Of a stretch of DNA of 64,000 bases, positions 25,764-33,665 are shown one piece after another. A model generated the notes under the pieces. It searched no databases, was not told the DNA's origin, and saw only the letters and a program-made list of their open reading frames with translations. The translations under genes were made by a program, and so were the position numbers. The stretch spans positions 1 to 64,000 of the forward strand of contig CAZNTX010000008.1 in assembly GCA_964576075.1 (NCBI GenBank), given 5' to 3'. Positions within the stretch are counted from its first letter, which is position 1. Each line of letters starts with the position of its first letter. This DNA comes from Thermohalobaculum sp964576075 (GTDB lineage: Bacteria; Pseudomonadota; Alphaproteobacteria; Rhodobacterales; Rhodobacteraceae).

Positions 25764-27374
25764 TCAGTCGACCGGGGCGAAGCTCTCCGCCCGGGCGCGG
25801 CCCCAGCGCTCGAGATAGCCGTGGCCGAGGTCGCGCTCCTCGAGGAGGAACCCCTCCGGCAGCCAGGGATAGAGCTCGTGCCCCTCCACCGTGTCGCCGC
25901 GGCGCGAGCGCAGGTTGAAATGGCGCGGCGTCAGCTCGGAGGGGTGCGAGAGCCCGGCCGAGCCCACGAGCTCGGCGAGCGCCCTCAGCGTGTTGCGGTG
26001 GAAATTCGCCACCCGCGTCGCCTTGTCCGGCACGTCGATCGCCCGCGCCCTGAGCGGGTCCTGCGTCGCCACCCCCACGGGGCATTTGTTGGTGTGGCAG
26101 GCTTGTGCCTGGATGCAGCCGATCGCGAACATGAAGCCGCGCGCCGAGTTGCACCAGTCCGCCCCGAGCGCGAAGGCGCGGGCGATGTCGAAGCCGGTGA
26201 TCAGCTTGCCGGAGGCGCCGAGGCGGATCCGGTCGCGCAGCCCCGCGCCCCGGAGCGTGTTGTGCACGAAGGACAGCCCGTCGACGAGCGGCATCCCTAT
26301 ATGGTTGGCGAATTCGAGGGGCGCCGCCCCCGTGCCGCCCTCCTTGCCGTCGATCACGATGAAGTCCGGCGCCACCCCGGTCTCGAGCATCGCCTTGACG
26401 ATGCACATGAATTCCCGACGGTGCCCGATGCAGAGCTTGAACCCCACCGGCTTGCCCCCGGAAAGCTCCCGCAGCCGGCCGAGGAACTCGCAGAGCCCGA
26501 CCGGCGTCTCGAAGGCCGAATGCGCGGGCGGCGAGATGCAGTCCACCCCCATCGGGATCCCCCGCGCCTCGGCGATCTCCGGCGTGATCTTCGCCGCCGG
26601 CAGCATGCCGCCATGGCCGGGCTTCGCGCCCTGCGAGAGCTTGACCTCGACCATCTTCACCTGCGGGTCCCGGGCCTGGCTCGCGAACCGCTCCGGCGAG
26701 AAGTCGCCGAACTCGTCGCGGCAGCCGAAATAGCCAGAGCCCACCTCGTAGATCAGATCCCCCCCGCCCTCGCGATGGTAGCGGCTGATCCCGCCCTCGC
26801 CCGTGTCATGCGCGAAGCCGCCCGCCTTCGCCCCCTTGTTGAGCGCGAGGATCGCGTTGGCGGAGAGCGAGCCGAAGCTCATCGCCGAGATGTTGTAGAC
26901 CGAGGCCCGGTAGGGCTCGGCGCAGTCCGGCCCGCCGATCGTCGTCCGGAAGTCCCAGTCCGCGACGTGGACCGGCCGCATCGAATGGGTGATCCAGGCA
27001 TAGCCGTCGGAATAGACGTCCTCGCGGGTGCCGAAGGGGCGCTTGTCCTCCACGTCCTTCGCCCGCTGATAGGCGATCGAGCGCTGCTCGCGCGAGAAGG
27101 GCAGCTCGTCCTCGTCCCCCTCGAGGAGATATTGCCGGATCTCCGGCCGGATCCCCTCGAAGAGAAAGCGCATATGCCCGAGGACCGGGTAGTTCCTGAG
27201 GATCGCGTGGCGCGACTGCGTCACGTCGTAGAGCCCGAGGAGCGAGAGCGCGGTCAGCACCACGAGCGCCGGCAGCGCCCAGAGCGTCGCGGCGGTGGCG
27301 AGCGCGGCGAGGAGCGTGAGCGCCACGACCCCCGCGAAGAAGGCGTAGCGCTGGTGGCGGGCGAGGAACTCCAC
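25764..27374 (-). CDS. FMN-binding glutamate synthase family protein, membrane-anchored
   Basis: A 536-aa protein with two N-terminal transmembrane segments (about 8-50), then the FMN-binding (beta/alpha)8 domain of glutamate synthase. The conserved YNISAMSFGSLSANAI block lies near 160, HDTGEGGISRYH near 190 and IDGKEGGTGAAP near 340. The [3Fe-4S] cysteine motif CxxxxxCxxxxC (CIQAQACHTNKC) lies near 421. It lacks the glutaminase domain, so it is not classical GltB; the physiological reaction of this single-domain family is unsettled. Upstream on its strand is the copy-2 repeat. Confidence 0.9.
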   Translation of the reverse strand: MEFLARHQRYAFFAGVVALTLLAALATAATLWALPALVVLTALSLLGLYDVTQSRHAILRNYPVLGHMRFLFEGIRPEIRQYLLEGDEDELPFSREQRSIAYQRAKDVEDKRPFGTREDVYSDGYAWITHSMRPVHVADWDFRTTIGGPDCAEPYRASVYNISAMSFGSLSANAILALNKGAKAGGFAHDTGEGGISRYHREGGGDLIYEVGSGYFGCRDEFGDFSPERFASQARDPQVKMVEVKLSQGAKPGHGGMLPAAKITPEIAEARGIPMGVDCISPPAHSAFETPVGLCEFLGRLRELSGGKPVGFKLCIGHRREFMCIVKAMLETGVAPDFIVIDGKEGGTGAAPLEFANHIGMPLVDGLSFVHNTLRGAGLRDRIRLGASGKLITGFDIARAFALGADWCNSARGFMFAIGCIQAQACHTNKCPVGVATQDPLRARAIDVPDKATRVANFHRNTLRALAELVGSAGLSHPSELTPRHFNLRSRRGDTVEGHELYPWLPEGFLLEERDLGHGYLERWGRARAESFAPVD

Positions 27375-27517
27375 GGGCCGATCCCCCTCGGATTGGTCGA
27401 TCCGGGAGAGAGGCTAGCCCCGGTCCCGCCCGGCCACAACGCTCCCCCGGCCGCAGCCCCCGCGGCAAAGCGCACCCCTGCCACGCGCGCCCCCTCCGAG
27501 GCGAGGCGCGAGCGGCA

Positions 27518-27610
27518 GCCGGCGCGGCCCCGCGGGCTGGGGGGAAGGACGCCGGTGCGGCTTGGTGCGGCGGCGGCCGGGGTGGGTGGGGCCCGCGGGG
27601 CCGCGCCGGC
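27518..27610 (-). repeat. Inverted-repeat stem-loop element, copy 2
   Basis: Two 20-nt arms (27518-27537 and 27591-27610) are perfect reverse complements around a 53-nt loop. On the minus strand the loop begins CCCACCCACCCC and ends CCCCCCA, like copies 1 and 3. It starts only 3 nt after the stop codon of the ABC exporter gene, whose sense strand it shares. Confidence 0.78.
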
Positions 27611-27613
27611 GGA

Positions 27614-29461
27614 TCAGTCGCGGAACTGCAACTCGTAGAGCTTGGCGTAGAGCCCGCCCGCGCCCTTCAGCTCGGCATGGGTGCCGGTCTCGACCACCCG
27701 GCCCTCGTCGATCACGTGGATCACGTCCGCATGGCGCACGGTGGCCAGGCGGTGGGCGATGACGATGGTCGTCCGCCCCTCCATCAGCCGGGCGAGCGCC
27801 TCGCCGACGGCGGCCTCGGATTGCGCGTCGAGCGCCGAGGTCGGCTCGTCGAGGAGCAGGATCGGCGCGCCGCGCAGCATCGCCCGGGCGATCGCCACCC
27901 GCTGGCGCTCGCCGCCGGAGAGCTGCTGCCCGTTCTCGCCCACGGGCGTGTCGTAGCCCTTCGGCATCTTGGCGATGAAAGCCTCGGCATTGGCCGCCTT
28001 CGCCGCCGCCTCGACCTCCGAGCGCGTCGCCCCGGCCCGCCCGAGGCGGATATTCTCGAAGATCGTGCCCTCGAAGAGATAGGCGTCCTGGCTCACATAG
28101 GCGATGGCGCCGCGCAGGCTCTCGAAGGTGACGCCGGTGAGGTCCTGCCCGTCGATCGCGACGCGGCCCTCGTCCGGGTCGTAGAACCGCTCGATCAGGG
28201 CGAAGATCGTCGACTTGCCCGCCCCCGAGGGACCGACGAGCGCCGTCACCTTGCCCGCGGGCGCCACCAGATCGACCCCGCGCAGCGCCGGCGCCTTGCC
28301 GGAATAGCGGAACCGCACCCCCTCGAGCGCCACCTCGCCGCGGCGCGCCTCGAGGGGGCGGGCGTCCGCCGCCTCGGTCATCGCCGGGGGGCGGTCGAGC
28401 AATTCGTAGAGCATCTCCGCGCCCACGAGCGCCGCCTGCAGCGAGATGTTGAGCCGGGCCAGACGCTTGGCCGGGTCGTAGGCGAGCAGGAGCGCGGTGA
28501 TGAAGGAGAAGAACGCCCCCGGATCGCCCCCGCCATAGATCACCCGCCAGCCGCCATAGAGGATCACGGCCGCGATCGCGAGGCCGCCGAAGGTCTCCAT
28601 CATCGGGTTCGTCGCCGCGCCGACCTGCGCGATCTTGTCGGCCCGTTCGCGCACGTCCTGCACCGCCGCGTCCATCTGCCCGCGCATATGCGGCTCCAGC
28701 CCGAAGGCCTTCACCACCTTCGCGCCCTGGGCGAGCTGCTGCACGGTGCTGACGATCTGCGCCATGGAGAGGAGCTCGGCGCGGGCGACCTTCTTCACCT
28801 TGCGCACCAGGAGCCACTCGCCATAGGCCACCGGCGGGCCGATCAGGAGCGCGATCCCGGCGAGCATCGGGTCCTGCACCAGCATCACGATGCAGAGCGC
28901 GATCAGCGAGAACAGATCCCGCCCCATCGAGGTGATGACGAGGTTGAGCGCCTCCTGCGCGGCCTTGGCGTTGTGGCTGAAGCGCACGGCGAGCTGGCCG
29001 GTGCTCATCTTGTCGTAGAAGTCGATCCGGTGGCTCTGCACATGGTCGAACAGCCGCATCTGCAGCTCCGCGACGATGCGGTTGCCGATGCGGCTCAGGA
29101 TCACCGTGTGGATGTAGGAGGAGGCGCCCTTGACGATGAAGATCGCGGCGACGGCGCCGGCGATCATCCAGACCATCTCGCCGTCGCGCTCGATGAAGAT
29201 CTCGTTGATCACGTCCTGCATCAGCCAGGCGGAGAGCCCGGTCATGGCGGCGACGACGGCCATGAAGACGAGGGCGACCGCGTAGCCCTTCCAGTGATGC
29301 AGCGCGTTCTCCTGGAAGAGGCGCCAGAGGATGCGGCGTTGGACTTCCGGGGCAGGGGGCTCGGGCTTGCCCTGGGCGGCGGGCTTGGCGCCGCCCGCGG
29401 CCGTCTGCCCGGCCGGGGCGCCCTGGGCGCCGGCCTCCGCCGTGGCTGAGGGGGCGGCCAT
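27614..29461 (-). CDS. ABC exporter, fused transmembrane and ATPase domains (MsbA-like)
   Basis: A 615-aa half-exporter. A low-complexity Ala/Pro N-terminus (1-40) is followed by six transmembrane helices (about 55-360). The ATPase domain has Walker A GPSGAGKS near 415, signature LSGGERQRVAIARAM near 520 and Walker B ILLLDEPTSALD. It is expected to act as a dimer exporting a lipid-linked or glycolipid substrate. It follows a glycosyltransferase gene by 2 nt (TGACGATG). A role in exporting the polysaccharide or glycolipid made by the neighbouring genes is inferred. Confidence 0.9.
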   Translation of the reverse strand: MAAPSATAEAGAQGAPAGQTAAGGAKPAAQGKPEPPAPEVQRRILWRLFQENALHHWKGYAVALVFMAVVAAMTGLSAWLMQDVINEIFIERDGEMVWMIAGAVAAIFIVKGASSYIHTVILSRIGNRIVAELQMRLFDHVQSHRIDFYDKMSTGQLAVRFSHNAKAAQEALNLVITSMGRDLFSLIALCIVMLVQDPMLAGIALLIGPPVAYGEWLLVRKVKKVARAELLSMAQIVSTVQQLAQGAKVVKAFGLEPHMRGQMDAAVQDVRERADKIAQVGAATNPMMETFGGLAIAAVILYGGWRVIYGGGDPGAFFSFITALLLAYDPAKRLARLNISLQAALVGAEMLYELLDRPPAMTEAADARPLEARRGEVALEGVRFRYSGKAPALRGVDLVAPAGKVTALVGPSGAGKSTIFALIERFYDPDEGRVAIDGQDLTGVTFESLRGAIAYVSQDAYLFEGTIFENIRLGRAGATRSEVEAAAKAANAEAFIAKMPKGYDTPVGENGQQLSGGERQRVAIARAMLRGAPILLLDEPTSALDAQSEAAVGEALARLMEGRTTIVIAHRLATVRHADVIHVIDEGRVVETGTHAELKGAGGLYAKLYELQFRD

Positions 29462-29463
29462 CG

Positions 29464-30678
29464 TCAGCCCCGTCCGCCCGCCGCGGCGATCCCTCGCGGC
29501 CCCGGCGCGCTGGCCTCGCGGCGCCGGGCGGCGGCGCGCAGCGCCTCGGCGGCGGCGTCGATCCGCACCTCGGCCCAATCGAAACCCGGATCGGGGTAGT
29601 GCCCGGTCCAGTCGCGATAGCGCGTCGGCGTGTAGGGCAGGGGGTGGTAGTTGGGGAAGGCGGGGCCGTATTCGGCATTGGCCGAGAAATCGGTCGCCAG
29701 CACCTCGACGCCGGCCTCCAGGCACTCGCGGATGTTGAGCCCGTAGCCCTCCGCGCGGTGGAGCGAGAGATAGACGTCGGCCGCCGCCTGCAGCCCGGCG
29801 ATCTCCGCGGCGTCCATCTCCTTCTCGAAGATGCGGATATTGGGCGCATCGCCCGCCATCTCGGCGAGCTCGTCGAGCACGCAGCGGGTGCGCTTGGAGA
29901 CCCGGACCTTCAGCAGGAGCACCCGCGAGGGATCGTCGCCGAAGGCCGCGCGCCAGGCGGCGACATGGGCCCAGGGGTTCTTCCGCGCGGGGCAGGAGCA
30001 GAGATCCATGATGGCGACCCCGAGAAAGGCGTCCTCGGGCACGCCATGGGCCGCCCGGTCGAGCGGGCGGATGCGGGGCGGGGGCGTCACCGCATGGGGG
30101 CGGAGCACCACGGGGATGTCGCCCGCCACCGGCAGGATCGCCCGGCGCGAATAGTCCGACGGCGTCCATATCTCGTGCACGAGATCGAGGGCGAAGCGCC
30201 AGTCCGCCGGGAAGATCGGCGTCTCCCACACCCAGAGGCCGATGCGCCGGGCGCGCGCCACCCGCTCGGGCGGCAGCAGATCGCCGAGGCCGGCATAGCT
30301 GTCCGGCGGGGAGAGGAGATAGAGCGTCCCGATCTCGGGCCCGGTGCGCGGCGCGGGCTTCGGGCCCGGGCGCTTGAGGGCGGAGAGGTCGAGCGTCTCG
30401 ATCTGCGGCCACTCCGCGCGCAGGCGCTCGAGCTCGTAGACCGCGGCGCGGGAGAGCCCGCTCGTGCCGGAGAAATCCCCCACCGCGAGGGCCGGCCCCC
30501 CGCCCGCCGGATCGGGCGCCTTGGCATAGGGGGCGAGGGTGGCGAGGTTCTCGCGCAGCCAGCGGCGCCGGCGGGCGGGCATGCGGACGCGGCGCCACAG
30601 CGTGGTGAACGTCCACCGCGACCACGCCCGAGGCCAACGGCGGAATATCCGTTCTGGGTCGTCGGCGATGGCGTCCAA
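29464..30678 (-). CDS. Glycosyltransferase, GT-B fold (group 1 type)
   Basis: A 404-aa glycosyltransferase. The C-terminal half has the GT4-like donor-site pattern (HRAEGYGLNIRECLEAG, two Glu spaced by seven residues) near 320 and VLATDFSANAEYG. The middle has a WVWETPIFPADW block and a WTPSDYSR segment typical of family-1-type transferases in surface-polysaccharide loci. The TTG start at 30678 was chosen because GGCAGGAACG lies upstream; the first in-frame ATG is at 30582 and would give 372 aa. It precedes the ABC exporter gene. Confidence 0.8.
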   Translation of the reverse strand: MDAIADDPERIFRRWPRAWSRWTFTTLWRRVRMPARRRRWLRENLATLAPYAKAPDPAGGGPALAVGDFSGTSGLSRAAVYELERLRAEWPQIETLDLSALKRPGPKPAPRTGPEIGTLYLLSPPDSYAGLGDLLPPERVARARRIGLWVWETPIFPADWRFALDLVHEIWTPSDYSRRAILPVAGDIPVVLRPHAVTPPPRIRPLDRAAHGVPEDAFLGVAIMDLCSCPARKNPWAHVAAWRAAFGDDPSRVLLLKVRVSKRTRCVLDELAEMAGDAPNIRIFEKEMDAAEIAGLQAAADVYLSLHRAEGYGLNIRECLEAGVEVLATDFSANAEYGPAFPNYHPLPYTPTRYRDWTGHYPDPGFDWAEVRIDAAAEALRAAARRREASAPGPRGIAAAGGRG

Positions 30679-30716
30679 GCGATCCGTTCCTGCCCGGCGT
30701 TTATTGTTGCGCCGTC

Positions 30717-31874
30717 TTACTCGAATCCCCCAGCCCCGTCCAGACGCGCCTGCAGACCGGCCCGGGCGAGAAGCTCGGCCACCATCCGGTCGAAGGCGAC
30801 CACAGAGCGGGCGAGGTCGTAGCGCGCCTCGACCCGGGCGCGGGCGGCGCGGCTGAGGGCGTGGCGGCGCTCGGGATCGTCGATAAGCGCGCGGACCGCG
30901 TCGTGGATGTGGCTCGCGCGCGGCTGCTCGAGGAGGATGCCGGCCTCGCCCACCACCTCGACGAAGCCCGAGGCGCGCGAGGCGATCACCGCGGCGCCCG
31001 AGGACATCGCCTCCACCGCGACGCGCCCGAAGCTCTCCTCGCCTTGCGTCGGCGCCACCGCGATCTCCGCCTTGCCCATCCAGCGGCGGACCTCGGCATG
31101 GGGGGCGTCCTCGATCAGCGAGACCCGCTCGCCGCCCGCCGCGAGCGCCCGGCGCACCGCCTGTGCGTAGGTGCCGTGCTCCTCGGACGCGGCGCAGATG
31201 AAGAGCGCGCGCCAGCCCGGACGCTCGGCGAGCACGCGCACGACCCCCTCGGCGGCCTCGAGCACCCCCTTCTCCGGCGCGAGGCGGCCGACGAAGAGGA
31301 CGATCGGCTCCTTGTCCGGCGCGGGCGCCCAGTCCCGGCTGTCGACCCCGTTGGGCGTCACGAAGAGCGGCGGACGGGTGCCGGGCCAGTGCGTCTCGAA
31401 GCTCTGCCGGCAGCGCTCGGAGACGAAGGCGATGGCGGAGAGGCGGTTGAAGGTCTGCCGCTTCCACCAGCCGGAGAGGCGGTTCCTCGGCGGGTTCTGG
31501 AAATTGTGCCGCACGAGGGCGACGGGCACCGAGCGGAACCGCGCGGCGAGGCGCGCCGCCGTGGGCAGATGCTGATGCGCGACGATCAGATGGGGCCGCG
31601 CTTCGGCGAGCAGGCGCTCGAGATGGCCTTTGGAGCGGCCCTTCGGCCAGAAGCGGGCACGGACGTCCTCGAAAGGCGCCTCCACCTCCTCGGCGAAGAC
31701 GGTGATGTGCTCGCGGAACCGGCTCCAGCGCGCGGTCTCGTGGATGTGCAGGTCGATCGAGGTGGCGGCCAGCGGCGTGAAGCGCATGTTCCGGGGGGCG
31801 ACGAGCGCGATGCGCGGCGCCTCCTCGGACGGCGCCGGGCCGCCCGGAGCGCCGGGGCTGCCCGCCCGCGACAT
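30717..31874 (-). CDS. Glycosyltransferase family 4 protein
   Basis: A 385-aa GT-B glycosyltransferase with an N-terminal acceptor half, the linker FVTPNGVD near 168 and FVGRLAPEKGVLEA near 192, which opens the GT4 donor domain. GEESFGRVAVEAMSSG near 280 is the EX7E-type donor-binding motif. The ATG at 31874 was chosen because it opens a normal MSRAG start; the frame remains open further upstream without homology. It belongs to the left arm of the polysaccharide locus. Confidence 0.9.
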   Translation of the reverse strand: MSRAGSPGAPGGPAPSEEAPRIALVAPRNMRFTPLAATSIDLHIHETARWSRFREHITVFAEEVEAPFEDVRARFWPKGRSKGHLERLLAEARPHLIVAHQHLPTAARLAARFRSVPVALVRHNFQNPPRNRLSGWWKRQTFNRLSAIAFVSERCRQSFETHWPGTRPPLFVTPNGVDSRDWAPAPDKEPIVLFVGRLAPEKGVLEAAEGVVRVLAERPGWRALFICAASEEHGTYAQAVRRALAAGGERVSLIEDAPHAEVRRWMGKAEIAVAPTQGEESFGRVAVEAMSSGAAVIASRASGFVEVVGEAGILLEQPRASHIHDAVRALIDDPERRHALSRAARARVEARYDLARSVVAFDRMVAELLARAGLQARLDGAGGFE

Positions 31875-32073
31875 CAGAGCGCCGGGGCCGGCGGCGCCGC
31901 CTCTCCCGGTCCTCGCCCGGGGGCGCGGGGACGCATGGGGGGAAGCGGGCGGTGCGGAAGATGCGCGCGGGATGGCCTGTCCATGGTCTCGCCCTGCCAA
32001 ATCCGACGGCGCGGCGGCGTCGAACCACTTGAGGCCGCGCCGGCCCCCATGTCAACAGCGAGCGCCAAACGGC

Positions 32074-33132
32074 TCACGCCTTGCGTCCCAGGAAGAGATG
32101 GGAGCGGAAGGGCCCGTCGCGCCCGGCGGCGAAGTCCTCCTGCACCTCGAGCGGCGCGACCCCCGCCTCGGCCATCAGCGCGAAGACGGCGGGCTGGGGG
32201 AGAACGTGCATCTCCATCCGCCCCGGCGCGCCGGAGAGGTCGTCCGCCGCGCGGTAGCGGTAGTGCCGCCCGTAGGTGACGGCCTGGAAGAGCGCGAGGC
32301 CCCCGGGCTCGAGCCCCGCGAGGACGCCGCGCAGGATCGCCGCCTGAACGGGGGGCGGGTTGTGCTGCAGAACGAGGCGGGAATAGGCGAAGCCGTAGCC
32401 CGAGAGCCCCGCCCAGTCCGCCGGGCCCGTCATCTGCCGCAGCTCCACGTTGTCGTGCCCCGCGGCGGCGAGTTCGCGCGCGGCGATCTCGAGATGCGGC
32501 GCGGAGATGTCGTAGCCCGTGACATGGGCGAAGCGCTCGGCGAGGGCGCGCGTCGCCCGTCCGACGCCGCAGCCGATCTCGATGGCGCGGGCGCTGCGCG
32601 GATCGAAGCCGGGCGCACGCTCGATCGCGGCGTCGACCAGCATCCCCTCGACCGCCGCCGTCCCCTCGAAGAGCGCGCGGTTGGCCTCGAGCGTCTCTGG
32701 GCGGAAGAGGTCGTGGGTCAGCACCGACCAATGCGCCGCCTCCGTGCCCATGGCGGTCCAGCTCTCGGCGATGCGGGTCCAGAGCGCGGCGGCCTCTCCG
32801 GGGGGGCAGTCGGTCTCCACGGGCCCCTGCTCGGGCAGGATGCCGCGGGCGAGCTTCATCGGCACGGTGCCGGGGCGCTCGTCCGCATGCTTGGCGAGGT
32901 CCTCCGGCGCGGCCTCGCCCGGCGCGCCTTTCTGCGCGAGCCGCTCGGCGACGAGGCGGACATAGGACTCGCCGAATTCCGGGCTGCGGATCAACGCCGC
33001 GCGGAGCGCCTCCTCGCTGCCGAGCCGGCGGTGGAACTCCAGCGTCTCGGGCGATTCGGGCGGGCGGCCGAGGATCAGCCGGAAGGCCCGCTCCACGGTC
33101 TCGGCCGCAAGCACTCTCTCCTCCGCCGTCAT
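32074..33132 (-). CDS. Class I SAM-dependent methyltransferase with DUF4214-like N-terminus
   Basis: A 352-aa protein. Residues about 13-53 (ERAFRLILGRPPESPETLEF, then LIRSPEF) resemble the DUF4214 repeat found in surface and polysaccharide-related proteins. The methyltransferase domain has motif I AIEIGCGVGRA near 183, GYDIS as motif II and LEPGGLALF as the post-motif. The substrate is probably a sugar or glycolipid of the locus. It is the first gene of the left arm; about 160 nt separate it from the divergent XRE regulator. Confidence 0.85.
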   Translation of the reverse strand: MTAEERVLAAETVERAFRLILGRPPESPETLEFHRRLGSEEALRAALIRSPEFGESYVRLVAERLAQKGAPGEAAPEDLAKHADERPGTVPMKLARGILPEQGPVETDCPPGEAAALWTRIAESWTAMGTEAAHWSVLTHDLFRPETLEANRALFEGTAAVEGMLVDAAIERAPGFDPRSARAIEIGCGVGRATRALAERFAHVTGYDISAPHLEIAARELAAAGHDNVELRQMTGPADWAGLSGYGFAYSRLVLQHNPPPVQAAILRGVLAGLEPGGLALFQAVTYGRHYRYRAADDLSGAPGRMEMHVLPQPAVFALMAEAGVAPLEVQEDFAAGRDGPFRSHLFLGRKA

Positions 33133-33218
33133 CGCCTGTCCTCCGAACCGCGCCCGGGCGACCTCTATCCCCTCGCGCCGCCGACGACAATCGCCGCCGG
33201 CCGGGCGATACAGCGAAC

Positions 33219-33246
33219 TTTACACCGGCGCCGATCCGTGTAGCAT
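33219..33246 (+). promoter_or_regulatory. Putative promoter for the XRE regulator and right arm of the locus
   Basis: TTTACA (33219-33224), a 16-nt spacer and TAGCAT (33241-33246) lie about 50 nt upstream of the regulator's ATG. The region is markedly less GC-rich than the flanks. The intergenic space (33133-33293) must also carry the promoter for the divergent left arm. Confidence 0.5.
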
Positions 33247-33293
33247 GTTTGCTGAACGAGCCATGCGCGAATCCCCTATGAGGGCCTGACCCG

Positions 33294-33638
33294 ATGTATG
33301 TCCACAATCAGAAGACCGGCGAGGCCGATGTCCAGGCGCTGCGACGCGCCGGCGGCCAGTGGCTGAAATCGCTCCGCCAGAGCCGCAATCTCTCCCAGCG
33401 GGAGCTTGCGGCGAAGGTCGGCGCGGAATACTACACCTTCATCTCGCAGCTCGAGAACGGCCGGGGCCGCATCCCGCCCGACCGGTATCATCTGTGGGCG
33501 GAGGCGCTCGATGTCCCGGTGTGGAACCTCGTGTTCAACGTCATGCGGTTCTACGACCCGGTGACCTTCGAAATCCTCTTTGGCAAAGACGGCGAATACG
33601 CTAATCAAGCAGAGCGTTTCGAAATCCTGACCCGATAG
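33294..33638 (+). CDS. XRE-family HTH transcriptional regulator
   Basis: A 114-aa regulator whose helix-turn-helix covers about residues 23-70 (SRNLSQRELAAKVGAEYYT, then SQLENGRGRIPPDRY). The C-terminal tail contains FYDPVTFEILFG. The 3' third of the gene is much lower in GC than its neighbours. It resembles a regulator that, from memory, recurs in alphaproteobacteria next to a large acidic protein like the one 27 nt downstream here. It probably controls the polysaccharide locus, autogenously or via the shared intergenic region. Confidence 0.88.
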   Translation: MYVHNQKTGEADVQALRRAGGQWLKSLRQSRNLSQRELAAKVGAEYYTFISQLENGRGRIPPDRYHLWAEALDVPVWNLVFNVMRFYDPVTFEILFGKDGEYANQAERFEILTR

Positions 33639-33665
33639 GGTCGCGTCCCGGGGGGGTCGACTGGC

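Noticed and set aside
25017..27638. Plus-strand open frame of over 850 aa opposite the glutamate-synthase-like gene
   Set aside because: It is antisense to a well-supported gene and consists of low-complexity Arg/Ala/Pro sequence.
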